DNA of 12,216 bases from the NCBI GenBank assembly GCA_026984895.1, contig JALSRF010000261.1:1-12216 (forward strand), written 5' to 3'. Position numbers and translations under genes: made by a program. Under the pieces are notes generated by a model that worked only from the letters and a program-made list of their open reading frames with translations, was not told where the DNA came from and ran no database searches. This document shows positions 1 to 7,093 of the stretch, piece by piece (the stretch's first letter is position 1; each line of letters opens with the position of its first letter). Source of the stretch: Paracoccaceae bacterium (GTDB taxonomy: Bacteria; Pseudomonadota; Alphaproteobacteria; Rhodobacterales; Rhodobacteraceae).

Positions 1-415
1 GATCGGCCTTGTCATTGCGGGCGCCGTCCAGTTCGGGGCCGAACTGATCGTCCAGCCATTTAGACAGGCCGAAATGTTCGGTGATCCGCCGGGCAAAGAC
101 ATGGGCCTTCCCGGTCACCAGAACCAGGCGATACCCGCGGGCGCACAGCGCCTCCAGCGCCTGCGATATCCCCTCGTAGAGCCTGTTCTCGAACAGGCCG
201 CCATCGCCGTATTCTTCGCGATAGAGCTGCAGCGCGCGCTCCGGGTCGCGCACACCGAGCCGCGCGAAGCTTTCGATCAGCGGCGGACCGATGACCCAGC
301 CCAGATCACCTGCCGGGGGGTCTTCGCCCAGCCGGCCCAGGGCATGGCGAATGCAGCGTTCCACCCCCGGCAGCGGGTCCGACAGCGTCCCGTCGAGATC
401 AAGAAAGACCGTCAT
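1..415 (-). CDS. HAD-superfamily phosphatase, phosphoglycolate phosphatase-like (3' end outside window)
   Basis: The first 138 codons are present and the C-terminus lies beyond base 1. The protein opens with the HAD nucleophile motif LDLDGT (residues 5-10; D6 is the expected nucleophile and D8 the acid/base). A helical cap region of the Gph/5'-nucleotidase type follows, then motif II in LVLVTGK (97-103, T101), and NDKAD at the cut end, where K136 may be the motif III lysine. Such enzymes are Mg2+-dependent cytosolic phosphomonoesterases acting on phosphoglycolate, nucleotides or other small phosphates; the substrate cannot be read from this fragment. The start codon overlaps the upstream gene's stop (ATGA, bases 415-412), so the two are probably co-transcribed and translationally coupled. 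Family call is firm, substrate is open. Confidence 0.88.
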   Translation of the reverse strand, partial: MTVFLDLDGTLSDPLPGVERCIRHALGRLGEDPPAGDLGWVIGPPLIESFARLGVRDPERALQLYREEYGDGGLFENRLYEGISQALEALCARGYRLVLVTGKAHVFARRITEHFGLSKWLDDQFGPELDGARNDKAD

Positions 416-780
416 GCGCCGTCCTCGTCGAAAAACGGGGTCACCCGGGCAACGATCACCGCATTTTCGCGCAGCGCACGCGCCATCAGCGCGCGCTCTT
501 CCTCGCTGATGTCATGGCCGTCGCGCAACCGTTCTTCCAGCGTGCCATAACCTGACACTTCCAGCGGCGCCAGCCCGGCCTGGCGCAGCACGGCGACGGT
601 CTCGCGCACCGCTTCGGCCTCGTCGATGCCCGAGGCATAGACCATCATCGCCGCGCCGCTGGCCCCCTCGGGCAGCCCGTCCGCGTCCTTTCTGCCAAGC
701 TCCACCAGAAGCGTATGCACCTGCTGGCGGCGCGTTTTCCGTTTGCCCTTGCGCGCGTCCTCGCCCTGCCTGTTGACCAT
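412..780 (-). CDS. conserved-looking hypothetical protein coupled to the HAD phosphatase
   Basis: A 122-residue protein with no family I can name. It has a very basic N-terminus (KGKRKTRRQQ, residues 11-20), then a mixed alpha/beta-looking middle with a small hydrophobic stretch (AAMMVYASG) and an acidic helix (DEAEAVRETVAVLRQAG). The C-terminal half has GYGTLEERL and a helix ending in AVIVARVTPFF. There is no signal peptide or membrane segment, so it is probably cytosolic. A good ribosome-binding site (AAGGA, about 8 bases before the ATG at 780) supports the start. Its TGA overlaps the ATG of the downstream HAD gene by the ATGA pattern, so it may regulate or assist that enzyme; this is inference from position only. 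Confidence 0.75.
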   Translation of the reverse strand: MVNRQGEDARKGKRKTRRQQVHTLLVELGRKDADGLPEGASGAAMMVYASGIDEAEAVRETVAVLRQAGLAPLEVSGYGTLEERLRDGHDISEEERALMARALRENAVIVARVTPFFDEDGA

Positions 781-843
781 CCGCCCGTCCTTTCACCGTT
801 GCCCCGAAATAACAGCTGGCGCACCGGCGTCCAGAAGAATGCA

Positions 844-869
844 TTTGCCGCTTGCCAGCATGGGGCAAA
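844..869. promoter_or_regulatory. inverted repeat TTTGCC-N14-GGCAAA in a divergent intergenic region
   Basis: The 127 bases between the divergent hypothetical gene (start 780) and the glutamate-receptor-like gene (start 908) carry a perfect 6+6 inverted repeat, TTTGCC at 844-849 and GGCAAA at 864-869. It could be a small operator or a chance repeat. I could not pick a convincing -35/-10 pair on either strand, so this is a weak call. Confidence 0.25.
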
Positions 870-907
870 ATCGCGATCTTGCGCGCATTGCGTCACTGGG
901 GGTGATG

Positions 908-1984
908 ATGTCGAGAATTCTTCGCGCGATCCAGGTTCTTGTCCTTCTGCTGCCGGTGATCCCCGGCGCCGCTCTGGCGCAGGACAACGCTGTGCCGCTT
1001 CAGATCGTGACCGTCGAGCGCGAGCCGTTTTCGATGCAGAACGGAGATCATCTGACCGGGTTTTCCATCGACCTGATGCAGGCGATCGCAGAAGAACTGG
1101 GCCGGAAGGTCCACTTTCAGGTGGCCGGGTCCTTCCCCGAGATGCTGGACACCATCGTCCGGGCGCAGGCCGACGGCGCGATCGCCAATATCTCGATTAC
1201 CGCCGAGCGGGAAAAGGTGCTGGACTTTTCGCAACCGATTTTCGACTCGGGCATCCAGATCATGATCCCGTCGGGAAAACGGACGCAGGGCGGGATATGG
1301 CAGGTTCTCCTGCGCCGGGACGTGGCGCTGCTGATCGGGGTCGCCCTGCTGGCGCTGACCGCGGCGGGGATGTTGATGTGGGCCCTTGAGCGCCACAAGC
1401 AGGATTACTTCGCGCACCCCGCGCGCCGCGCGATCTTTCCGGCATTCTGGTGGGCGCTGAACCTGGTGGTCAACGGCGGCTTCGAGGAACGCCTGCCGCA
1501 GACGCGCCTCGGCCGGGCGTTTGCGGTCGTTCTGGTGGTCTCGTCGCTGTTTCTGGTCTCGATCTTCGTCGCCCGGATAACCAGCGAACTTACCGTTCAG
1601 GCGATCAGCGCCAACATAACCGGGCTGAACGATCTGGACGGAAAGGCCGTGGGCACCACCCGCGGTTCGACCTCAAGCGCGTTTCTGAACGGGCGCGAGA
1701 TTGCCCACCAGGAATACGACAGCCTGGACAGCCTTTTCGCCGCCTTCGAAAGCGGGCAACTGGACGCGGTGGCATTCGATGCGCCGGTTCTGGCCTATTA
1801 CGTGAAAACCCGCGGCCGCGGCAAGGCCGAGCTGCTGCCGCAGACATTCAAGCACGAAAACTACGGGATCGCCCTGCCGGCGGGCTCTCCCTTGATCGAA
1901 AGCATCAACCGCGCCCTTCTGACGCTGCGCGAGAACGGAACATACGATTCGATCCGCCTGCGGTGGTTCGGCAACGCCGGCTGA
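908..1984 (+). CDS. prokaryotic ionotropic glutamate receptor-like protein (GluR0-type, altered pore filter)
   Basis: A 358-residue protein built as signal peptide, ligand-binding lobe S1, pore module, lobe S2. The signal peptide ends near ALA-QD (24/25). S1 (about 29-130) has ITAEREKVLDF, where R101 sits at the position of the alpha-carboxylate-binding arginine of glutamate receptors. TM1 is about 138-160, a re-entrant pore loop FPAFWWALNLVVNGGF spans 177-192, and TM2 is about 203-226. S2 has GSTSSAF (253-259) and D291 in AFDAP, matching the ligand-binding acidic residue of NMDA-type subunits. The pore aligns without gaps to K+ channels (WW, P, T and GR shared), but the TVGYG filter reads NGGFE. 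The ATG at 908 was chosen because GGGGG at 898-902 gives proper spacing and the signal peptide follows directly. ATG 905 is possible; a longer reading from 743 would overlap the divergent gene. Older annotation would call it an amino-acid ABC transporter binding protein, but the inserted pore argues against that. Confidence 0.85.
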   Translation: MSRILRAIQVLVLLLPVIPGAALAQDNAVPLQIVTVEREPFSMQNGDHLTGFSIDLMQAIAEELGRKVHFQVAGSFPEMLDTIVRAQADGAIANISITAEREKVLDFSQPIFDSGIQIMIPSGKRTQGGIWQVLLRRDVALLIGVALLALTAAGMLMWALERHKQDYFAHPARRAIFPAFWWALNLVVNGGFEERLPQTRLGRAFAVVLVVSSLFLVSIFVARITSELTVQAISANITGLNDLDGKAVGTTRGSTSSAFLNGREIAHQEYDSLDSLFAAFESGQLDAVAFDAPVLAYYVKTRGRGKAELLPQTFKHENYGIALPAGSPLIESINRALLTLRENGTYDSIRLRWFGNAG

Positions 1985-2053
1985 TCCAGCGCCTCCTCGA
2001 CCCGGCGACGCGCGGGATCGCCCCGGCAGGATCAGGCTGGCGCGCCCGGCAGA

Positions 2054-2881
2054 TCAGTCCCGCAACAGTTCGTTGATCGAGGTCTTGGCGCGCGTCCGTG
2101 CATCGACCCTCTTGACGATCACGGCGCAATACAGGCTGACCCCGTTCTTCGACGGCATGGAACCCGCGACCACCACCGAACCGGCAGGCACCTCGCCATA
2201 CATGACCTCGCCGGTTTCGCGATCTACAATTTTCGTGGACTGGCCGATGAAAACCCCCATGCCCAGCACGGAGCCTTCGCGCACGATGCAGCCCTCGACC
2301 ACCTCGGAGCGCGCGCCGATGAAACAGTTGTCCTCGATGATCGTCGGGCCGGCCTGCATCGGCTCCAGCACGCCGCCGATGCCGACGCCGCCCGACAGAT
2401 GCACGTTCTTGCCGATCTGCGCGCAGGAGCCCACCGTCGCCCAGGTATCGACCATGGTGCCCTCGTCCACATGGGCGCCGAGGTTCACGAAGGACGGCAT
2501 CAGCACCACGCCCGGCGCGATATAGGCGGATTTGCGCACCACCGCGTTGGGCACGGCGCGAAAGCCGGCGGCCTGCCAGCGGCCTTCGTCCCAGCCCTTG
2601 AACTTGCTGTCCACCTTGTCCCACCAGCCCCCGCCCTGCGGCCCGCCCGTCTGCATTTCCATGTCATGCAGGCGAAACCCCAGCAGAACCGCCTTTTTCG
2701 CCCACTGGTTCACATGCCAGGCGCCGTCGGGCTGACGCTCGGCCACGCGCAGCTTGCCGCTGTCCAGCGCGTTCAGCGTCTGTTCGATCGCCTCGCGGGT
2801 CTCGCCAACAGTCGCCGGGGTGATCTGATCGCGGCTTTCCCAGGCGGCCTCGATCGCCGCCTCAAGTTTCGCATTGGACAT
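2054..2881 (-). CDS. dapD: 2,3,4,5-tetrahydropyridine-2,6-dicarboxylate N-succinyltransferase
   Basis: DapD transfers succinyl from succinyl-CoA to tetrahydrodipicolinate in the succinylase branch of lysine and meso-diaminopimelate synthesis; it is cytosolic and trimeric. The 275-residue length is typical of the family. The N-terminal helical domain (1-100) leads into GWDEGRW, then a left-handed beta-helix of hexapeptide repeats (about 105-245) with the family signature FVNLGAHVDEGTMVDTW (131-147), VGSCAQIG and GGVGIGGVLEP (164-174). The C-terminal segment ends SINELLRD. GGAG about 8 bases before the ATG supports the start. Other dap genes are not in the window. It is convergent with the receptor-like gene (69-base gap, no clear terminator) and divergent from the LOG gene. 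Confidence 0.97.
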   Translation of the reverse strand: MSNAKLEAAIEAAWESRDQITPATVGETREAIEQTLNALDSGKLRVAERQPDGAWHVNQWAKKAVLLGFRLHDMEMQTGGPQGGGWWDKVDSKFKGWDEGRWQAAGFRAVPNAVVRKSAYIAPGVVLMPSFVNLGAHVDEGTMVDTWATVGSCAQIGKNVHLSGGVGIGGVLEPMQAGPTIIEDNCFIGARSEVVEGCIVREGSVLGMGVFIGQSTKIVDRETGEVMYGEVPAGSVVVAGSMPSKNGVSLYCAVIVKRVDARTRAKTSINELLRD

Positions 2882-2965
2882 TTCGGTCTCCGGATTGTCA
2901 TATGGGCCCTTGTTCAGCGCAGGCTATAGATATTTCGCGCATCATGCGCAACGTGAGGAACCCAG
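2882..2965. promoter_or_regulatory. divergent dapD / LOG promoter region
   Basis: These 84 bases must carry the 5' signals of both divergent genes. They include AT-rich stretches unlike the flanks: TTGTCA at 2895-2900 and a CTATAGATATTT block at 2924-2935. GAGGAA at 2955-2960, 5 bases before the LOG ATG, is a clear ribosome-binding site. No -35/-10 pair with standard spacing stands out, so exact promoters are not assigned. Confidence 0.4.
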
Positions 2966-3814
2966 ATGAACCAGACAAACCGCAGCCATCCCTTCCGCCG
3001 CTCGGGTCAGGACCGCGAGGCGACCCGGCATATCCCCGACACGCCGCAGACCCGTTCGCCGTCCTACCGGCTGGCATTTGACGATGCGGAATTTCTATGC
3101 CGCGACGAACTGCGCCCGGTGCGGCTGCAGCTCGAACTTCTCAAGCCCGAGATGTTCATGGAGGAATACGGCATAGAATCGACCGTCGTGCTGTTCGGCG
3201 GCGCGCGCATTCCCGAACCCTCGAAAAAGGACAGCGCCCGGACTGAAACCCTGGCCGAACTGTCCCGGTATTACGACGAGGCCCGCGAATTCGCCCGGCT
3301 GATGACGCTGCGTTCGAAAAGGAACAACCACCGCGAAGGGGTGATCGTCACCGGCGGCGGCCCCGGCGTGATGGAGGCAGGAAACCGCGGCGCCGCGGAT
3401 GCGGGCGGGGTCTCCATCGGGCTGAACATCGTACTGCCGCACGAACAGGCGCCGAACGAATACGTGACGCCGGAACTGTGCTTCAACTTCCACTATTTCG
3501 CGGTGCGCAAGATGCATTTCCTGATGCGCGCCAAGGCCCTCGCCGCCTTCCCGGGCGGGTTTGGCACCATGGACGAACTGTTCGAGACCCTGACCCTGAT
3601 CCAGACCGGGCGGATGGAGCGGATCCCGGTGCTGCTGTTTGGCGAAGCGTTCTGGCGGCGCATCGTCAACTTCGAGGCGCTGGCCGAGGCCGGCACGATC
3701 TCGCGCGATGACCTGGAGCTGTTCTGCTTCGTGGAAACGGCGCAAGAGGCGGTCGAAGCGATCGACACCTGGAAAGGCGCCGGAGAAAAGCGCGCGGCCA
3801 TACCGGGGCGGTAG
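2966..3814 (+). CDS. LOG-family nucleotide phosphoribohydrolase (TIGR00730-like Rossmann fold)
   Basis: LOG-family enzymes cleave nucleoside 5'-monophosphates to base plus ribose 5-phosphate; members include cytokinin-activating enzymes and AMP/pyrimidine nucleotide nucleosidases. The 282-residue protein has the Rossmann start STVVLFGGARIPEP (72-85), the nucleotide-binding loop GGGPGVMEAGNRG (130-142) and the diagnostic PGGFGTMDE (196-204) followed by LFETLTLIQTGR. An unusually long N-terminal part (about 1-70, with RPVRLQLELLKPE) precedes the core, as in the longer bacterial forms. R188 lies in HFLMRAKA, a conserved catalytic neighbourhood in the family. The ATG follows GAGGAA by 5 bases. 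Whether its product is used as cytokinin-like signal or only in nucleotide salvage cannot be told from sequence. Confidence 0.9.
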   Translation: MNQTNRSHPFRRSGQDREATRHIPDTPQTRSPSYRLAFDDAEFLCRDELRPVRLQLELLKPEMFMEEYGIESTVVLFGGARIPEPSKKDSARTETLAELSRYYDEAREFARLMTLRSKRNNHREGVIVTGGGPGVMEAGNRGAADAGGVSIGLNIVLPHEQAPNEYVTPELCFNFHYFAVRKMHFLMRAKALAAFPGGFGTMDELFETLTLIQTGRMERIPVLLFGEAFWRRIVNFEALAEAGTISRDDLELFCFVETAQEAVEAIDTWKGAGEKRAAIPGR

Positions 3815-4111
3815 GGCGCAGCGCGGCACGGGAAAGCGACGGTCGTTCCGGCGGCGCAGCGGGGCGGCCCGGCAGGCCGGTCGGGGGCACCATTCAGTGG
3901 TCGGGCCTGAAACGTGAAGCACGGGCGCGCGCGCGCCGCTGGTGAACCGGGTCTGGTTGCACGATATTTCCAGCGCAGAGCTGCGCCGCCACAAGCGCAG
4001 CTATCGGGTTTCGTCCGACTGTTTCGCCAGATACCTGGGCACGCGCGGTCTGCGCAATCGCAACGGAACCGACAGGCCGGCCTTTGCCTGGCGCACGTCG
4101 CGCTGAGCCCG
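3815..4111. other. gene-poor gap between LOG gene and rlmN
   Basis: The convergent LOG and rlmN genes are separated by 297 bases. The stretch is very GC-rich with a CG dinucleotide run at 3926-3936 and no T-tailed terminator that I can see. Apart from one doubtful short ORF (3942-4106) I see nothing else in it on either strand. Confidence 0.6.
3942..4106 (+). CDS. doubtful 54-residue basic ORF, possibly a gene remnant
   Basis: An open frame from GTG 3942 to TGA 4104 encodes a basic peptide starting VNRVWLHDISSAELRRHKRS and ending PAFAWRTSR. Third codon positions are mostly G or C, as in real genes nearby, and the composition looks protein-like. However, there is no ribosome-binding site before the GTG, the frame closes at 3915-3917, and the 5' side is a CG repeat tract. 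It could be the 3' end of a decayed gene, a small real gene, or chance. I do not recognise the peptide. Confidence 0.25.
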   Translation: MNRVWLHDISSAELRRHKRSYRVSSDCFARYLGTRGLRNRNGTDRPAFAWRTSR

Positions 4112-5296
4112 TCAGCGGCCGCTCAGCCCGGCCTCGCCGGCGATGTCGCGGCGGCTCTTGCGCCCGCGTTCGGTGGCCGACTTCAATTGCCCGCAGGCGG
4201 CCATGATGTCCTCGCCGCGCGGGGTGCGGATCGGCGAGGCATAGCCTGCCTTGTAGATGATGTCGGCGAACGCCCGAATACGTCCCTGCGGCGACCGGCG
4301 ATAGGGCGCGCCCGGCCATTCGTTGAACGGAATCAGGTTGATCTTTGCCGGGATCCTCTGGATCAGCCGCACCAGCCGGCGGGCATCCTCGTCACTGTCG
4401 TTCACCCCGTCGAGCATCACGTATTCAAAGGTGATGCGCTCGGAATTGGACAGTTTCGGGTAGCTGCGCAGCGCCTCCAGCAGGGTTTCGATGTTCCATT
4501 TCCTGTTGATCGGCACCAGGCGGTCGCGCACCGCGTCGGTGGTGGCGTGAAAGGAGACCGCCAGCAGACAGCCGATTTCCTCGGCGGTCCTGGCGATCTT
4601 AGGCACCACGCCCGAGGTCGAAAGCGTGATCCGGCGCCGCGACAGCGAAATGCCTTCGCCGTCCATCGCGATCTGCATCGCATCGCGCACCGCCTCGAAA
4701 TTGTAGAGCGGCTCGCCCATGCCCATCAGCACGATGTTCGACAACAGTCGGGTCTCGTTCTTCGGCGCGCGCCCGGGTTCCGGCCATTCGCCCAGGTCGT
4801 CACGCGCCACCATGATCTGGCCGACGATCTCGCCCGGCGTCAGGTTGCGCACCAGTTTCTGCGTGCCGGTATGGCAGAACGAACAGGTCAGCGTGCAGCC
4901 CACCTGCGAGGAAATGCACAGCGTGCCGCGGTCCTGCTCGGGGATATAGACCGTCTCGACTTCGTGCCCGCCGGCTATGCGCATCAGATACTTGCGCGTC
5001 CCGTCTTGCGACACCTGGCGCGTCACCACCTCGGGCAGTTCGATGGTAAACCGTTCGGCCAGCATCGCCCGATAGTCCTTGGCCAGGTTGGTCATCAAGG
5101 CGAAATCGCGCACGCCCTTCTGGTAGATCCACTGCCAGACCTGCCCGACCCGCATGCCGGCCTGGCGCTCTGGCGTTCCGGCCTCGATCAGGAGTTCGCG
5201 CAGCTGTGCGCGCGTCTTGCCGACAAGATTGCGGGCCTCGCCCGCAGGAACGCGGGGCAGGGGCACCACCTCTGGTTTTACCGGGACTTCATGCAT
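4112..5296 (-). CDS. rlmN: dual-specificity 23S rRNA (A2503)/tRNA (A37) C2-methyltransferase
   Basis: RlmN is a radical-SAM enzyme that methylates C2 of A2503 in 23S rRNA and A37 in some tRNAs, tuning decoding accuracy. The 394-residue protein has an N-terminal HhH-like domain (about 22-85). The radical-SAM cluster C134-x3-C138-x2-C141 lies in the motif VGCTLTCSFCHTG, and the two mechanism cysteines are C127 (GTLCISSQ) and C368 (MAACGQL), both present. The SAM-binding GMGEPLYN motif (192-199), TLSTSG and FNEWPGA follow in the usual order. The C-terminal tail beyond C368 is about 25 residues and basic. The ATG at 5296 lacks a strong Shine-Dalgarno sequence. The ialB-like gene lies 77 bases upstream on the same strand, so the two could share a transcript. 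Confidence 0.97.
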   Translation of the reverse strand: MHEVPVKPEVVPLPRVPAGEARNLVGKTRAQLRELLIEAGTPERQAGMRVGQVWQWIYQKGVRDFALMTNLAKDYRAMLAERFTIELPEVVTRQVSQDGTRKYLMRIAGGHEVETVYIPEQDRGTLCISSQVGCTLTCSFCHTGTQKLVRNLTPGEIVGQIMVARDDLGEWPEPGRAPKNETRLLSNIVLMGMGEPLYNFEAVRDAMQIAMDGEGISLSRRRITLSTSGVVPKIARTAEEIGCLLAVSFHATTDAVRDRLVPINRKWNIETLLEALRSYPKLSNSERITFEYVMLDGVNDSDEDARRLVRLIQRIPAKINLIPFNEWPGAPYRRSPQGRIRAFADIIYKAGYASPIRTPRGEDIMAACGQLKSATERGRKSRRDIAGEAGLSGR

Positions 5297-5373
5297 GTCG
5301 AGTCGATCCGAAAGGAAAACCAGACGGGTTTACCGCCGCTGCCCCCGGAACAAAAGCCCGAAACGAGAGAACC

Positions 5374-5916
5374 TCATTTCCGGCAGCGCTTTGCCGCCTC
5401 TTCCACGGCCGCCGTGAACCCCAGCAGGGAAAACGTGTCCTCGGTCCTGGTTCCGCGCGCCGAACGGGCCGTCAGAACCGCCTCGGAGCCTCGCTTCATC
5501 GCGGTCACGATCCGGGCATCGTCGGCTTCGCTGGGGGCCCATGCCATTTCGGCATTGGTGCCGGCATCGGTAAACAGCTGGAACGTCTGGTTGCCGATGG
5601 CCAGGGATACCTGCGAACCGGGCGCGAACGGATAGCCGCCGGTAAAGGAGACCTGACCCTTCGCCCCCTGCCCGGGAATGTAGGACACGAACAGCAGGAT
5701 GTCGCCGCGGCGCACCGACACCACGCGCCCGTCGCGGGTATTTACCGTTTTCTTCGGGCTGGAGACCGCCCAGCACGATGTCGGGTCGGTCTCCACGAAC
5801 ACGCTCCAGTCCGTATTCGCGGCAACCCGGTTGGCGGACTGCTCCTGCGCCATGCCCGCCGTCGCCATGACCGCCAGGATCAGCCCCGCCACGCTCAACC
5901 AAATCAAGGATCTCAT
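5374..5916 (-). CDS. invasion-associated locus B (IalB) family exported protein
   Basis: A 180-residue secreted protein. The N-terminus is a clear signal peptide (hydrophobic LIWLSVAGLILAVMATAG, likely cleavage near GMA-Q at about 23). The mature domain begins with a Trp/Phe-containing strand (TDWSVFVETDP) followed by CWAVSSPKKT and then FVSYIPGQGAKGQVSF, the pattern of the IalB family. C48 and C178 (AAKRCRK, at the C-terminus) may form a disulfide. The family was named from Bartonella but is widespread in free-living alphaproteobacteria, where its role is unclear; it should not be read as a virulence factor here. The ATG at 5916 was chosen because the signal peptide starts there; GGAGG lies about 11 bases upstream, slightly far. 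Longer in-frame starts add a non-signal-like prefix. Confidence 0.85.
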   Translation of the reverse strand: MRSLIWLSVAGLILAVMATAGMAQEQSANRVAANTDWSVFVETDPTSCWAVSSPKKTVNTRDGRVVSVRRGDILLFVSYIPGQGAKGQVSFTGGYPFAPGSQVSLAIGNQTFQLFTDAGTNAEMAWAPSEADDARIVTAMKRGSEAVLTARSARGTRTEDTFSLLGFTAAVEEAAKRCRK

Positions 5917-6034
5917 ATGTGTCACAGCCTCCAGCTGCATTGCCTCAACCATCCGGCGTCCGGCCCGTGTTTTTTCCGGGTCTTTCCGTTCGGCACGCCA
6001 TTTCCAACTCGATAATTTCAGTCTAGCGTATTCC

Positions 6035-6055
6035 CGGCCCGGTTTGAAAGGGCCG
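6035..6055. repeat. inverted repeat CGGCCC-N9-GGGCCG in the ialB/asparaginase divergent region
   Basis: The 175-base divergent region 5917-6091 holds a perfect 6+6 inverted repeat (CGGCCC at 6035-6040, GGGCCG at 6050-6055). An AT-rich stretch, GATAATTTCAGTCTAG, lies just to its left and could carry the minus-strand -10 region (TAGACT on that strand). It may be an operator or hairpin; no regulator can be named. Confidence 0.3.
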
Positions 6056-6091
6056 TTGGCAAGTTTTCGCGCAAAAGGAATGGGGCCGCCG

Positions 6092-7093
6092 ATGACAAAA
6101 CCCGTTGCAATGGCCGAGGTCTGGCGCGGCGATTTCCTGGAGTGCGTCCACCGCGGCCATGCCGTGGTGTGCGATACCGCCGGCAAGATCGTGCAGGCCT
6201 GGGGAAACCCGGATGAAATCATCCTGCCGCGCTCGTCCTGCAAGATGATCCAGGCGCTGCCGCTGGTGGAAAGCGGCGCGGCGGATGCCTTCGGTCTGAC
6301 GACCGAGCAACTGGCGCTGGCCTGTGCCTCGCACCAGGCGGCGGCGGTGCATACCGACCGGGTGGGCCGCTGGCTGGACAGCCTCGGGCTGGATGACAAC
6401 GCCCTGCGCTGCGGCCCGCAGATGCCGCGCGACGAAGATGAAATGACCAGGCTGATCCGCCGCGCCGGCACCCCCTGCCGCTATCACAACAACTGCTCGG
6501 GCAAGCACAGCGGGTTTCTGACCCTGACCAGACATCTGAATGGCGGGCCGGACTATGTCGAACCGGAACATCCGGTTCAGCGCGCGGTGCGCGAGGCCTT
6601 CGAGGATGTGACCGGCATGGACAGCCCCGGGTTCGGCATCGACGGCTGCTCGGCGCCGAATTTCGCAACCACCGTGCACGGTCTGGCCCGCGCCATGGGG
6701 TTTTTCGCCGCCGCGCGCGAAGGCGACAGCACCCTGCGCAGCCGCGCCGCCGCCCGGCTGGTGCAGGCCATGACCACCTTCCCCGAGCTTGTTGCCGGCG
6801 AGGGGCGGGCCTGCACCGACCTGATGCGCGCCATGGGCGGCAAGGTCGCGGTCAAGACCGGGGCGGAAGGCGCCTTCGTTGCGATCCTGCCCGAGCAGAA
6901 GCTGGGGGTCGCCGTGAAAATCCAGGACGGCGCCACCCGCGCCGCCAATCTGGCGATCACCGCGTTGCTGGTTCACCTGGGCGCGCTGGATGCGACCCAC
7001 CCGGCGGTGTCGCGCTGGATGCAGGTAAGACAGCAGAATTATGCCGGAATAGACACTGGTTGGCTTCAGCCGGCCGCGGGTTTTCCGGCCTGA
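6092..7093 (+). CDS. L-asparaginase, Rhizobium etli type (asparaginase II family, PF06089-like)
   Basis: Hydrolyses L-asparagine to aspartate and ammonia. This class is unrelated to E. coli AnsA/AnsB and has a beta-lactamase-like fold. With the ATG at 6092 the 333-residue protein places the catalytic SxxK motif at S48-S49-C50-K51 (PRSSCK), with S80 (CASH) and C135 (NNCSGKHSG). These are the same numbers as in the characterised R. etli enzyme. C241 and K255 (KVAVKTG) keep the 14-residue spacing of its metal-site Cys249/Lys263 pair. GIDGCSAPNFA (182-192) and FPELVAGEGR are also family-typical. This register argues for 6092 over ATG 6080, whose AAGGA touches the start codon. There is no signal peptide, so it is cytosolic. 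Its 3' end overlaps serB by 28 bases, tail to tail. Confidence 0.93.
   Translation: MTKPVAMAEVWRGDFLECVHRGHAVVCDTAGKIVQAWGNPDEIILPRSSCKMIQALPLVESGAADAFGLTTEQLALACASHQAAAVHTDRVGRWLDSLGLDDNALRCGPQMPRDEDEMTRLIRRAGTPCRYHNNCSGKHSGFLTLTRHLNGGPDYVEPEHPVQRAVREAFEDVTGMDSPGFGIDGCSAPNFATTVHGLARAMGFFAAAREGDSTLRSRAAARLVQAMTTFPELVAGEGRACTDLMRAMGGKVAVKTGAEGAFVAILPEQKLGVAVKIQDGATRAANLAITALLVHLGALDATHPAVSRWMQVRQQNYAGIDTGWLQPAAGFPA
7048..7061 (+). repeat. TAGACACTG motif copy A (rare-codon patch)
   Basis: Reads AATAGACACTGGTT near the 3' end of the asparaginase gene, encoding I320-D321-T322-G323 with a rare ATA codon. It shares the 11-mer AATAGACACTG exactly with copy B in serB. It lies 4 bases before the asparaginase-serB overlap. 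Confidence 0.55.

Noticed and set aside
743..907. N-terminal extension of the receptor-like gene to ATG 743
   Set aside because: It overlaps the divergent gene's start, lacks a ribosome-binding site and would bury the signal peptide 55 residues inside the protein.
3926..3936. CG dinucleotide run as a functional repeat or Z-DNA element
   Set aside because: Short and unremarkable in a GC-rich genome; noted only because it borders the orphan ORF.
3914..5635. 573-codon open frame on the plus strand opposite rlmN
   Set aside because: The antisense rlmN frame is fully explained by a complete radical-SAM enzyme; the plus-strand product is Arg/His/Pro-rich with no recognisable domain and runs into the ialB-like gene.
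5917..6471. Long 5' extension of the IalB-like gene
   Set aside because: The extra residues precede a clear signal peptide and lie opposite the start of the asparaginase gene.
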